Assembly (NCBI GenBank): GCA_949285775.1
Contig: CASEAD010000102.1
Coordinates: forward strand, 1-16,175
Direction of reading: 5' to 3'
Length of the DNA stretch: 16,175 nucleotides
Source: an uncultured bacterium
Lineage (GTDB): Bacteria; Bacillota_I; Bacilli_A; RF39; UBA660
In this document: positions 1-6,744 of the stretch, piece after piece
How positions within the stretch are numbered: position 1 is the stretch's first letter
Layout of the letters: the number at the start of each line of letters is the position of its first letter
Position numbers and translations under genes: made by a program
The notes under the pieces: generated by a model
What the model saw: the letters and a program-made list of their open reading frames with translations, nothing else
The model's database searches: none
What the model was told of the DNA's origin: nothing

Positions 1-24
1 CTAAAGGTTCAGATTAAACTCTTA

Positions 25-108
25 TGGTGCGGGTGAAGGGACTTGAACCCCCACGGATAAACCACTAGATCCTAAGTCTAGCGCGTCTGCCAATTTCGCC
101 ACACCCGC
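25..108 (-). tRNA. tRNA-Leu (anticodon UAG)
   Basis: Read on the minus strand the gene starts GCGGGTG and ends CACCCGC-A-CCA, so the acceptor stem pairs perfectly and the CCA tail is encoded. The anticodon loop is CTTAGGA between CTAGA and TCTAG, giving UAG, which reads CUA leucine codons. The T-arm GGTTCAAGTCC is present. It lies 8 bases downstream of the CAT tRNA and is probably co-transcribed with it. Confidence 0.95.
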
Positions 109-116
109 ATATAAAA

Positions 117-193
117 TGGTGGACCCTGTAGGACTCGAACCTACGACCGCCCGGTTATGAGCCGGATGCTCTAACCAACTGAGCTAAGGGTCC
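117..193 (-). tRNA. tRNA with CAT anticodon, probably tRNA-Ile2 (lysidine type)
   Basis: Minus-strand cloverleaf with acceptor GGACCCT/AGGGTCC, encoded CCA, D-arm TAGCTCAGTTGGTTAGAGC and T-arm GGTTCGAGTCC. The anticodon loop is CTCATAA, so the anticodon is CAT. The body closely resembles Firmicute and Mycoplasma tRNA-Ile2, whose C34 is changed to lysidine by TilS to read AUA. It lacks the CGCGGG-type features of an initiator, but an elongator tRNA-Met cannot be excluded by eye. The top anticodon-stem pair is a T-G wobble. Confidence 0.9.
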
Positions 194-203
194 ATGTGTT
201 CTA

Positions 204-232
204 ATAATAGCACAAAACAAATAATTTAGCAA
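204..232 (-). promoter_or_regulatory. SigA-type promoter for the tRNA pair
   Basis: On the minus strand TTGCTA (227-232) and TATTAT (204-209) are separated by exactly 17 bases, with the -10 ending 10 bases before the CAT tRNA. It makes the two tRNAs independent of the broken deaminase gene upstream. Confidence 0.6.
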
Positions 233-298
233 TACTTTTTTTACTACTTTCTATATTTTTTTGGCTCTCTCACTATTAGCACACATCACAATATACAC

Positions 299-754
299 TT
301 AGTAAATAATTTTATTATTCTTTTCATATTCTTTAAATAAATTTAAACATTTATCTCTATCTATTTGCTTAATACTTAAAATATCATTATTCCCATTACC
401 TCTAATAAAATCATATATCATATCATCCCTAAAACCAATTCTATTAGCATCTTTCAAATCAGTCCCATAGTAAACATCCTTAATATTAGCCCATATTATA
501 GCACTTATACACATAGGACAAGGATATCCCGTAGTATATATAGCACATCCACTTAAATCATATGTTCATAATTTTTTACATGCCTCTCTAATAGCGTTTA
601 TTTCAGCATGTGCAGTAGGATCATTATCTTTAAGTACCGAGTTAGATGATATTGCTATTACTTCTCCATCCCTCACAATAACTGCCCCAAACGGCCCGCC
701 ACAGTTTTTATTCATCGTTTCTCTTGCTTTATCAATCCCTAATTCCATTATCAT
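299..754 (-). pseudogene. Guanine-deaminase-like nucleoside deaminase, interrupted by one in-frame TGA
   Basis: The two halves read in one frame and together make a full-length (about 150-residue) CMP/dCMP-deaminase-fold protein of the GuaD type, which hydrolyses guanine to xanthine and ammonia in purine salvage. The N-terminal half has GGPFGAVIV and the zinc-binding and proton-shuttle HAE motif; the C-terminal half has PCPMC with the other two zinc ligands, followed by YYG...GF.DD.IY as in the family. The halves are split by a TGA at 566-568, placed after REACKKL exactly where B. subtilis GuaD has glycine (KACKVLG), so a single GGA-to-TGA change would explain it. The usual SCE before PCPMC reads TGY here, which may be a second sign of decay. 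The start ATG has AAGGGA 10 bases upstream, and the gene follows the Smr gene with 1 base between stop and start, so the two share a transcript. No other lesion is visible: a recent nonsense mutation, a sequencing error, or readthrough. Confidence 0.85.
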
Positions 755-755
755 A

Positions 756-1031
756 TTAATTATTCCCTTCTAAATTTATCTTAACTACTGTACATCCTAT
801 ATTTTGTACATCCATCTTATAATTTTTAACTTTTTTATTTTTAGCAAGTGCTTGATGAACAGCATCTCTTACAATACCTGTCCCAATTCCATGAATTATA
901 ACTATTTTTTCATACCCCAAGCTAAATGCTTCCTCAATAAAATCGTTAGTCATTACCCTAGCACTTTCTCTATCAAAGCCATGCAAATCAATATTTGGGA
1001 GCCTATCTAAAAATATATCATAAACCTTCAA
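756..1031 (-). CDS. Small stand-alone Smr-domain protein
   Basis: A 91-residue protein consisting almost entirely of an Smr domain like the C-terminus of MutS2. The signature motifs are IDLHGFDRESA near residue 14 and IIHGIGTGIVRDAV near residue 45, ending in GCTVVKI. In MutS2 and other proteins this domain is a nuclease or nucleic-acid-binding unit; here no MutS ATPase part is attached, so the substrate is unknown. The start is TTG, chosen because GGGAGGT lies 7-8 bases upstream and no better ATG exists. The following deaminase-like gene begins immediately after its stop. A promoter with an extended -10 lies 30 bases upstream. The family call is secure; the role is not. Confidence 0.88.
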   Translation of the reverse strand: MKVYDIFLDRLPNIDLHGFDRESARVMTNDFIEEAFSLGYEKIVIIHGIGTGIVRDAVHQALAKNKKVKNYKMDVQNIGCTVVKINLEGNN

Positions 1032-1059
1032 TATAACTACCTCCCATCAAAACAACATA

Positions 1060-1088
1060 ATTATATCACACATAAACTTAAAAATAAA
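1060..1088 (-). promoter_or_regulatory. Extended -10 promoter for the Smr/deaminase operon
   Basis: The minus strand has TGATATAAT (TATAAT at 1060-1065) with a weak TTTATT (1083-1088) 17 bases upstream. It lies between the terminator of the upstream operon and the Smr ribosome binding site. Confidence 0.55.
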
Positions 1089-1136
1089 GAACTATCTAAG
1101 ATACAATCTTAATTCAAAATATTAATTTCTTATAAG

Positions 1137-1170
1137 AAAAAAACAACTATGACATCAAAATCATAATTGT
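1137..1170 (-). terminator. Rho-independent terminator of the sulfotransferase operon
   Basis: On the minus strand ACAATTATGA and TCATAGTTGT form a 10-bp stem (one G-T pair) with an 8-base loop, followed by seven Ts. It lies 27 bases after the stop of the CPHC gene. Confidence 0.8.
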
Positions 1171-1196
1171 ATTACTAAATACTTATAAATTTACAC

Positions 1197-1751
1197 CTAT
1201 TTTCCAAAATTCATCACTTCACTAAAATCTCTAACATTCTCTCTATCCTCATATTCAGACATAATAGTATCTAATATTTCTTCTTCCATATTAGAACTAA
1301 AACCCTCAAAATAAACATCCCCAATAATATAAACAGGAACCCCTCTATTACCAATACTCTTATCAAATTCATCTAAAAAATAATCCATTACACTCCCATT
1401 ATTTTCATCATACCAAACTTCAAAAGCATATACATTATAATACTTACCATAATCGTCTTTTATACTCTCTAAATACTCAAACATCTCCTCACAATGTGGA
1501 CAACCATTTCCCCAAAAAAAGTAAATATTAATCTTATCACTATCAAACACAATATCACTAACCAAAGAATAACGATTAATACTTATTACATCACTATCCT
1601 CTTCATCTTCAGTATTTATATCATATGCTTGATTACTATCATCTTTCCTAACATATACATTTTTATTATTATTTTTATTATTACCAACTATACCAATAAT
1701 AACAACTAAAATTAACACTACAATTATCAAAACATACCTAAACTTATTCAT
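1197..1751 (-). CDS. Membrane-anchored thioredoxin-fold protein with CPHC motif
   Basis: A 184-residue protein: N-terminal membrane anchor (about residues 4-23), an acidic Asn/Asp/Glu-rich spacer to about 65, then a thioredoxin-like domain on the outer side of the membrane. The active site is FFWGNGCPHCEEM with CPHC at about residues 84-87, and the cis-proline loop is GVPVYIIGD. A CPHC dipeptide is typical of DsbA-like oxidases, but the short domain and the extended GVP segment look more like extracytoplasmic thioredoxins, so oxidase versus reductase is open. An upstream GTG at 1760 is in frame, but the GGAG there overlaps it and is 8 bases from the ATG at 1751, so I prefer the ATG. It follows the sulfotransferase gene with a 39-base gap and no terminator between, and is followed by a strong terminator, so the two form an operon. 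Confidence 0.85.
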   Translation of the reverse strand: MNKFRYVLIIVVLILVVIIGIVGNNKNNNKNVYVRKDDSNQAYDINTEDEEDSDVISINRYSLVSDIVFDSDKINIYFFWGNGCPHCEEMFEYLESIKDDYGKYYNVYAFEVWYDENNGSVMDYFLDEFDKSIGNRGVPVYIIGDVYFEGFSSNMEEEILDTIMSEYEDRENVRDFSEVMNFGK

Positions 1752-1790
1752 AGCAATCACTCCAATAAATATACCCTAAATATCTACAAC

Positions 1791-3764
1791 CTAAAACTCT
1801 ACATACAAAGAAGTATCATATATAACACCATCTATCTCTATATATATAGAATATTTGCCACTCAACTCCTCTTCATTAATATATTTAGTTACAACAATAC
1901 CATTCTCATTTTCTTCTTCGGTAAATACATCAACACATAAAGCAGTATAAGGTTTCTTACTAACCCTAATATTATAATATTTAGATACCATATTTTTATA
2001 TAGAATTACATTTACAGTATTTTCTCTCTTAAACTGTCCTTTTACTACTAATCTATCTATTTCTTTAGTTATTGATATATCATGAGACTCATATACATCA
2101 TCTATATCTTTACCATCTATACTAACAGTAATTTTCTCATCATCAATATCAGTAGTACCCAAACTACCAAGCCTCTTACCATCACCAACCTCAAATTTTT
2201 CATTCTCAGTATATAGACTCATTTTCTCAACCCTATAATTATTAGTAGGTAATTTTATTTCAAATACAACCTCATCATCAATTAATTCCACAGTATCCGA
2301 TAAAAGTTCAGCATTCTCACTAAAGCCAGCCGGTTGATTAGAATTAACCCCATCAACATATACAATACCACCAGAATGAACAATATAATGCCCATCATCT
2401 ATATAATCAACATCAGATATATATGGAGAATAAAATTCACTACCTCTTTCTTTACCATACTCCCACACTTGTTCTATTGTCATATCTTGAGTATCTATCT
2501 TATACATAACTCCTCTAGTATAACTATCTTGTGCAGACACATATTCATCTTTAATCTTTGACTTATTATTACCATTATCTAAGATAAATACATAACCCTC
2601 CGGAGTAATCATAGCAGCATGCTGACTCCACTGCCATTCAAAATCATCCCCAATAGGTTCAAAGAAATATTTTTGATATTCCTCGCTCCAGTTAGTAGAG
2701 TCACCAATAATCCAATTCAAATTTCCTGTATCATAATCAATATTTATAACCGCATCTTGATGTCTTCCAGATAATGTAATAGAGTTAGTGTTCTCATCAT
2801 ACCATACAGAATTATTATGAAACCAGTCATAGCTAGACCAATTCTCACTTTGACCATCAGTCATATTTAAAATATTCTTCAAATCGAATGTCTTTACAAC
2901 CTCTCCTGTCTCTCGATCTAATTCCACAATAACATCTTCAACAGTACCATATTCATTCTCAAAATCATCAGAAGCAACTAATATATTACCATTATCTAAC
3001 TCATAATAATCATGATGATATCCCCCCTCTAAACTATATTCTACATAAATCTTTCCCAATAAATCCATCTCATATAAACCAGTCATATAATAAGGACTAT
3101 TTACAAGTCTTTCTGTACTAACAAGCAAATGCCCATTCTCTAATCTATTAATCTCCCATAAAGCATAATTAGTAAAATACCATCTAACATCACCATTAAC
3201 ATCATAAGCCATAGTATACCCCGAACTAGAAGGCGTAAAAAAATATAAATCATTAGTCAATTTTTCCTTATCAGAAATAACCTCTACCGGTAAAGCCATA
3301 TCATCAGGTAATTTATCAGTTGTAATCACAATACTCTTACTAACTATCTCATCCCCTAATTCGTATTCAATAATAACTTCATTATCTCTATCAGCATATA
3401 AACCATAAATAGGTAAATAATGTTCCTTACCCTCATCAAAAGTATGCGTAAAAGTAGAAAGCTCATCATCACCTTTTATAGTGACAGTAGGACTAACATA
3501 TTCAGAAGTCTCAAATATAACTAGCGCTGTTAAAGGAGAATTACCATAAGGATTAATAATAATATTAGGATTATCAATAGTATATCCATCAATCTCAAAT
3601 TCTTCTTCTATTTCCTCTTGAGATGCAATCATACTAACAACCCCAGTAACTTTCTCACTATTCATATTTTTATCATTAAAAATAGTAAAAATATAACAAA
3701 CAACCAAAACTATTAAAATTAATACCCCAATTATTAGAATAATTATCTTCTTATTTTTCTTCAT
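1791..3764 (-). CDS. Membrane-anchored aryl-sulfate sulfotransferase (AssT family)
   Basis: A 657-residue protein with an N-terminal membrane anchor (about residues 8-29), a beta-sandwich N-terminal domain (about 55-155) and a six-bladed-propeller catalytic domain (about 170-480), then a further beta-rich domain to the end. Family enzymes move a sulfuryl group from a phenolic sulfate to another phenol through a sulfo-histidine, without PAPS. The AssT residues can be matched by motif: YHHDYYELDNGN (His in the first active-site loop), DWFHNNSVWYDE (His), LSGRHQDAV (Arg) and WSQHAAM, whose His should be the nucleophile. DNGN follows as usual. Outside the membrane anchor there is only one cysteine (in YTALCVDVF near the C-terminus), so the disulfide of E. 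coli AssT is absent. An ATG two codons upstream is in frame, but GGAGGT abuts it; the ATG at 3764 has the right 7-base spacing. First gene of an operon with the CPHC thioredoxin-fold gene. Confidence 0.88.
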   Translation of the reverse strand: MKKNKKIIILIIGVLILIVLVVCYIFTIFNDKNMNSEKVTGVVSMIASQEEIEEEFEIDGYTIDNPNIIINPYGNSPLTALVIFETSEYVSPTVTIKGDDELSTFTHTFDEGKEHYLPIYGLYADRDNEVIIEYELGDEIVSKSIVITTDKLPDDMALPVEVISDKEKLTNDLYFFTPSSSGYTMAYDVNGDVRWYFTNYALWEINRLENGHLLVSTERLVNSPYYMTGLYEMDLLGKIYVEYSLEGGYHHDYYELDNGNILVASDDFENEYGTVEDVIVELDRETGEVVKTFDLKNILNMTDGQSENWSSYDWFHNNSVWYDENTNSITLSGRHQDAVINIDYDTGNLNWIIGDSTNWSEEYQKYFFEPIGDDFEWQWSQHAAMITPEGYVFILDNGNNKSKIKDEYVSAQDSYTRGVMYKIDTQDMTIEQVWEYGKERGSEFYSPYISDVDYIDDGHYIVHSGGIVYVDGVNSNQPAGFSENAELLSDTVELIDDEVVFEIKLPTNNYRVEKMSLYTENEKFEVGDGKRLGSLGTTDIDDEKITVSIDGKDIDDVYESHDISITKEIDRLVVKGQFKRENTVNVILYKNMVSKYYNIRVSKKPYTALCVDVFTEEENENGIVVTKYINEEELSGKYSIYIEIDGVIYDTSLYVEF

Positions 3765-3783
3765 ATTCATACCTCCAAAAATA

Positions 3784-3812
3784 ATTTTATCTCATAATAA
3801 TTAAAAAAACAA
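3784..3812 (-). promoter_or_regulatory. Promoter for the sulfotransferase operon
   Basis: On the minus strand TTGTTT (3807-3812) and TAAAAT (3784-3789) are separated by 17 bases, between the terminator of the regulator gene and the sulfotransferase ribosome binding site. Confidence 0.5.
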
Positions 3813-3826
3813 TAAAGCATAAGTTG

Positions 3827-3850
3827 AAAAAAACTCAACTTTTAGTTGAG
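3827..3850 (-). terminator. Rho-independent terminator of the XRE regulator gene
   Basis: CTCAACT and AGTTGAG form a perfect 7-bp stem with a 3-base loop, followed on the minus strand by seven Ts (3827-3833). It is 7 bases past the regulator stop codon, so the regulator and the sulfotransferase operon are separate transcripts. Confidence 0.8.
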
Positions 3851-3857
3851 AAAACAT

Positions 3858-4559
3858 TTAACTAACTGAACAACTACTATCAAGTTTTAAAGGAACCCTA
3901 TAAGTAATAACCTTTCCATCTTGCCTAGTAGCAAATATAGATAAATATAAACTATTATCCGTATAATCTTTACAAGACTTCTCATAATCATCAACAGCCA
4001 AAGTTATCTCCTGCAAAAAGTCCTCTAACTTAATACTATCTAATCCATCATATGTATAAGAACTAATCTTTCTATCAATATCATCATGAGACTCATATAA
4101 AACACACTCAATCATCTTATATTCTTCTAAATCATCTCCCCCACAATAACTAATATTAGTTATATATATAGAAGATTTATTATCATTATAAGCAATCGTA
4201 CCAGATATAGTAAAATCATCACAACTAGCAGATAAAGTCTTAAATACAAAATCATTACCATCATATATCTTAAAAAATAACATAAAAATTATTATTAAAA
4301 CAAGTATTCCTCCTAATAAAAACATAGCAATATTCTTCTTTTTCTTATCCTTATATTCCCCATCAAAAAACTCTTCTAGACTAACTCCAAAATCAACACT
4401 CATCTTCCTCAAAAGAGCAGTATCCGGCATATTTCTCCCATTTTCCCATTTGCTAACTGCTTGATATGTCACGTTATATTTATCCGCTAATTGTTTTTGT
4501 GTAAGATTATTCTTTTTTCTAATATCCTTAATAAACTTTCCAATCTTTTCCTGATCCAT
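3858..4559 (-). CDS. Membrane-anchored XRE-family transcriptional regulator
   Basis: A 233-residue protein. Residues 6-62 are a Cro/CI-type helix-turn-helix (LTQKQLADKYNVTYQAVSKWENG, so the recognition helix is around residues 31-40). A basic KDKKKK stretch leads into one transmembrane segment (about 77-97), and the remaining 135 residues are predicted to lie outside the cell. That part carries five cysteines (in SASCDD, SYCGGD, IECVLY, KSCKD and SSCSV) and matches no domain I recognise. The layout suggests a sensor that binds DNA from the membrane. The start ATG has AAAGGA 7 bases upstream. The gene diverges from the flavin-reductase-like gene and lies upstream of the sulfotransferase operon, either of which could be a target; nothing in the sequence decides this. 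Confidence 0.88.
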   Translation of the reverse strand: MDQEKIGKFIKDIRKKNNLTQKQLADKYNVTYQAVSKWENGRNMPDTALLRKMSVDFGVSLEEFFDGEYKDKKKKNIAMFLLGGILVLIIIFMLFFKIYDGNDFVFKTLSASCDDFTISGTIAYNDNKSSIYITNISYCGGDDLEEYKMIECVLYESHDDIDRKISSYTYDGLDSIKLEDFLQEITLAVDDYEKSCKDYTDNSLYLSIFATRQDGKVITYRVPLKLDSSCSVS

Positions 4560-4596
4560 ATCTAATTCCTTTCATAAATCAATATCTAATTCCTTT
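4558..4596. repeat. 15-bp direct repeat around the regulator ribosome binding site
   Basis: ATATCTAATTCCTTT occurs at 4558-4572 and again at 4582-4596, 24 bases apart. The first copy contains the regulator ribosome binding site and the first bases of its start codon, so the second is a duplicated ribosome-binding-site segment in the 5' leader. It could be a simple duplication or a pair of sites for autoregulation. Confidence 0.8.
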
Positions 4597-4608
4597 GCCA
4601 ACAAAACA

Positions 4609-4637
4609 ATTATATCACTTTTACTTATATAAAACAA
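4609..4637 (-). promoter_or_regulatory. Promoter of the XRE regulator gene
   Basis: On the minus strand TTGTTT (4632-4637), a 17-base spacer ending in TGA, and TATAAT (4609-4614): a good -35 plus an extended -10. The leader to the ATG is about 40 bases and contains the direct repeat. Confidence 0.65.
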
Positions 4638-4679
4638 ATCACAATAAATCAATAAAAAAGTGTTAAAAAATATAAACTA

Positions 4680-4688
4680 TGATATAAT
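4680..4688 (+). promoter_or_regulatory. Extended -10 promoter of the flavin-reductase-like gene
   Basis: TGATATAAT is a consensus extended -10 placed 22 bases before the start codon. The -35 region (GTGTTA at 4660-4665, 17-base spacing) is weak. It faces away from the regulator promoter about 45 bases away. Confidence 0.55.
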
Positions 4689-4710
4689 TTACATCGTAAG
4701 GAGGATATTA

Positions 4711-5277
4711 ATGAGAAAGAATATAAAAACCACAGAAGCAATATTTCCCATGCCAGTACTAATGATTGCAACATATAATGAAGATAATACAGTTGATGTA
4801 ATGAATGCTGCCTGGGGAACTATGCTAGAAAGAGATCATATTATATTAAATTTAACCGAAACTCATAAAACAGTAAAAAACATAAAAAAAAGAAATGCCT
4901 TCACAGTAAGCATTGCGGACGCTAACCATGTTATAGAAGCTGATTATTTTGGAATAGTATCCGCTAATAATACACCAAATAAATTTGCAAACACTAATCT
5001 TACTACAACTAAATCTGATAATATTGATGCACCCATTATAAATGAATTCCCTATTTGTATGGAATGTGAATTTATTGAATATCAAGATTCTAAATATGGA
5101 TGTGGAGTAATAGGAAAAATAATAAATGTAACAGCAGATGAGAAAGTATTGAATAACGATAAAGTAGATATCTCTTTATTAAATGCAATTGCTTTTGATC
5201 CCTATACCCATGGCTATTACAAAATAGGCAAAAGAGTAGGTGAAGCCTTTAAAGATGGATTAAAACTAAAAAAATAA
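4711..5277 (+). CDS. Flavin-reductase-like flavoprotein (FMN-binding split barrel)
   Basis: A 188-residue protein of the flavin-reductase-like family (DIM6/NTAB type). The family start is visible as an MPVLMIATYNEDNTVDVMNAAWGTM stretch near residues 11-35, followed by the FMN-contacting region with THKTVKNIKKRNAFTVSI. The usual GxxSGRD-like step is represented by DYFGIVSANNTPNKF. Such proteins bind FMN and reduce flavin or an unknown substrate in the cytoplasm; the substrate here is unknown. The frame stays open upstream to a GTG at 4660, but AAGGAGG lies 6 bases before the ATG at 4711, which I take as the start. The gene has its own extended -10 promoter and diverges from the XRE regulator, a layout often seen for regulator-target pairs. 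Confidence 0.85.
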   Translation: MRKNIKTTEAIFPMPVLMIATYNEDNTVDVMNAAWGTMLERDHIILNLTETHKTVKNIKKRNAFTVSIADANHVIEADYFGIVSANNTPNKFANTNLTTTKSDNIDAPIINEFPICMECEFIEYQDSKYGCGVIGKIINVTADEKVLNNDKVDISLLNAIAFDPYTHGYYKIGKRVGEAFKDGLKLKK

Positions 5278-5371
5278 TATAGAAACAAAACAACAATTAA
5301 CACCTATTATAATAATAATTTGTCTAATTTATAATTTTTTTCTAATATTTTACCAAATAATTATAATTTTA

Positions 5372-5380
5372 TGTTATACT
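5372..5380 (+). promoter_or_regulatory. Extended -10 element upstream of the DedA gene
   Basis: TGTTATACT has the TG of an extended -10 and a TATACT hexamer. TTACCA lies 19 bases upstream, a longer spacing than normal, so the -35 is doubtful. Confidence 0.4.
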
Positions 5381-5449
5381 TATTACAGTTACTTAATTAT
5401 ATTAAAAATTAAATCTTATTCATAAGTAGTAATTTGAGGTGAAAAATAT

Positions 5450-6073
5450 ATGGAAAATTTTATTATAGAAATAATGAATAATTACGGTTATATAGGTATA
5501 GGACTACTTATCCTAGTCGAAAATTTATTTCCCCCAATACCAAGTGAAGTAATATTAACTTTTGGTGGCTTTATGACTATAGATAGTAATATGACTATCT
5601 TAGGTGTTATAATCGCATCTACTATAGGTTCATTATTAGGAGCAATAGCATTATATTATATAGGTAAAATTTTAAATAAAGATAGACTTATAAAAATAGT
5701 AACAAGTAAATATGGAAAACTATTAAGAATAAAACCAAAAGACATAGAATCTGCTGATAAATGGTTTGATGAAAAAGGAAATAAAACAGTATTCTTTTGT
5801 AGATTTATACCAGTAGTAAGAAGTCTAATAAGTATACCAGCTGGAATGAGTGAAATGCCAATTATAAAGTTTATTCTATATACTGTAGTAGGAAGTGCTA
5901 TATGGAATACTGCCTTAGTATGTGTGGGAGCCTTTGCGGGTGATAAAAGAGATTATATCCTAGGACTAATAGATAACGCTTCTAATATTATATTAATATT
6001 AATAATAGTAGTATTCATCATATTTGCATATAAATTCTATAAAACAAGAATAAACAAAAAAACAGCAAAATAA
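5450..6073 (+). CDS. DedA family (VTT domain) membrane protein
   Basis: A 207-residue integral membrane protein of the DedA/SNARE-associated family, whose characterised members flip undecaprenyl phosphate or phospholipids. The reentrant motif ENLFPPIPSEV is at residues 24-34, and the second conserved segment is FFCRFIPVVRSLISIPAGMS at about 114-133, with the essential Arg residues present. Hydrophobic segments lie at about 14-45, 50-75, 138-160 and 175-195. Length and motif order are standard. The ribosome binding site GAGGTG is 8 bases before the ATG. The gene stands alone between the flavin-reductase-like gene and tRNA-Gln. Which lipid it handles cannot be told from sequence. Confidence 0.9.
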   Translation: MENFIIEIMNNYGYIGIGLLILVENLFPPIPSEVILTFGGFMTIDSNMTILGVIIASTIGSLLGAIALYYIGKILNKDRLIKIVTSKYGKLLRIKPKDIESADKWFDEKGNKTVFFCRFIPVVRSLISIPAGMSEMPIIKFILYTVVGSAIWNTALVCVGAFAGDKRDYILGLIDNASNIILILIIVVFIIFAYKFYKTRINKKTAK

Positions 6074-6080
6074 TATAAAC

Positions 6081-6116
6081 AGTGAGTAAGAAAAACTAAA
6101 AATACTCTTACTCACT
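6081..6116 (+). terminator. 11-bp inverted repeat after the DedA gene, possible terminator
   Basis: AGTGAGTAAGA and TCTTACTCACT form a perfect 11-bp stem with a 14-base loop, starting 7 bases after the DedA stop. No T-run follows, so it may be an RNA 3'-end stabiliser or a weak terminator rather than a standard one. Confidence 0.45.
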
Positions 6117-6133
6117 TCCACCTAATATTTTAT

Positions 6134-6208
6134 TGCCCCATCGCCAAGTGGTAAGGCATCGGACTCTGACTCCGACATTCGCAAGTTCGAATCTTGCTGG
6201 GGCAACCA
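6134..6208 (+). tRNA. tRNA-Gln (anticodon CUG)
   Basis: Cloverleaf with acceptor TGCCCCA/TGGGGCA, discriminator A and encoded CCA. The anticodon loop CTCTGAC between CGGA and TCCG gives CUG, reading CAG. The T-arm is AGTTCGAATCT. It is likely the integration site of the prophage remnant that follows, because the integrase fragment points toward its 3' end. Confidence 0.95.
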
Positions 6209-6221
6209 AGATGTATATTAG

Positions 6222-6244
6222 CCTTTGATTTTCAAAGGTTTTTT
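6222..6244 (+). terminator. Rho-independent terminator after tRNA-Gln
   Basis: CCTTTGA and TCAAAGG form a perfect 7-bp stem with a 3-base loop, followed by six Ts. Confidence 0.8.
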
Positions 6245-6273
6245 CTTTATATTTTAGTTTAGGTTCTAATTTA

Positions 6274-6396
6274 TTAACTTTCTATTAAATTTACAAATTG
6301 CTCCAACCTAGATTTATACATATGTAAATAAGTATTTAAAGTCATGTTCACCGTGCTATGTCCTAAAGATTTAGTAACAAATACGGAGTCTACATT
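6274..6396 (-). pseudogene. Tyrosine recombinase (phage integrase), C-terminal fragment
   Basis: The minus strand encodes the end of an integrase: residues VFVTKSLGHSTVNMTLNTYL continuing to HMYKSRLEQF and a TAA stop. LGH carries the conserved His of the RHRY set, and the Tyr in TYLH should be the nucleophile, so the surviving part is the very end of the catalytic domain. The frame meets a TGA just upstream at 6397-6399 and the sequence beyond shows no integrase similarity, so the roughly 300 preceding residues have been deleted. This fragment cannot recombine DNA by itself. Confidence 0.8.
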
Positions 6397-6428
6397 TCAT
6401 ATATAAATAATATTCATAAATAACTGGA

Positions 6429-6459
6429 TTGAAACACACTAATAAAACCCTCTTATAAA
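6429..6459 (+). promoter_or_regulatory. Possible promoter for the holin-endolysin cassette
   Basis: TTGAAA (6429-6434) and TATAAA (6454-6459) lie 19 bases apart, about 25 bases before the GTG start. The spacing is long. A TATAAT at 6465-6470 is too close to the ribosome binding site to be used. Confidence 0.35.
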
Positions 6460-6483
6460 TAAAATATAATAGGAGGTGAAAAA

Positions 6484-6744
6484 GTGAATACATCAATAAT
6501 TATTAGTATAATAACAATAGTTGTTACTTTTATATGTGGCTTAATAGCAAAAAAAGTTAAATGGTTTAACAATAAACTAATTCCTATTCAAAATTTGCTT
6601 ATAGGACTATTAGTAGCGGCTGTAGAATGGTTTATTACCAAAGACTTCAATACAGCCATAGCGTTAAGTGGACTAATCGCCGGAGGAGCCTATGACATTG
6701 TAAACAACCTCAAAAAAATAACGAAAGGAAGTGAAACATCTTGA
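6484..6744 (+). CDS. Phage holin
   Basis: An 86-residue protein with two membrane segments (about residues 4-22 and 36-56), a basic loop between them, a third mildly hydrophobic stretch (about 58-72, SGLIAGGAYDIV) and a charged C-terminus. This matches small phage holins of Firmicutes, which form membrane lesions that let the endolysin reach peptidoglycan. It starts with GTG, supported by AGGAGG 7 bases upstream. Its TGA stop overlaps the TTG start of the endolysin (TTGA), the tight coupling expected for a lysis cassette. The frame is intact, although nearly all other phage genes are gone. Confidence 0.8.
   Translation: MNTSIIISIITIVVTFICGLIAKKVKWFNNKLIPIQNLLIGLLVAAVEWFITKDFNTAIALSGLIAGGAYDIVNNLKKITKGSETS

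Noticed and set aside
566..568. TGA reassigned to glycine or tryptophan in this organism
   Set aside because: TGA ends the holin and cohesin-like genes, Trp is TGG throughout, and no other gene in the window has an internal TGA.
6426..6440. GGATTGAAAC resembles the end of some CRISPR repeats
   Set aside because: Only one copy occurs; there is no spaced repeat series or cas gene in the window.
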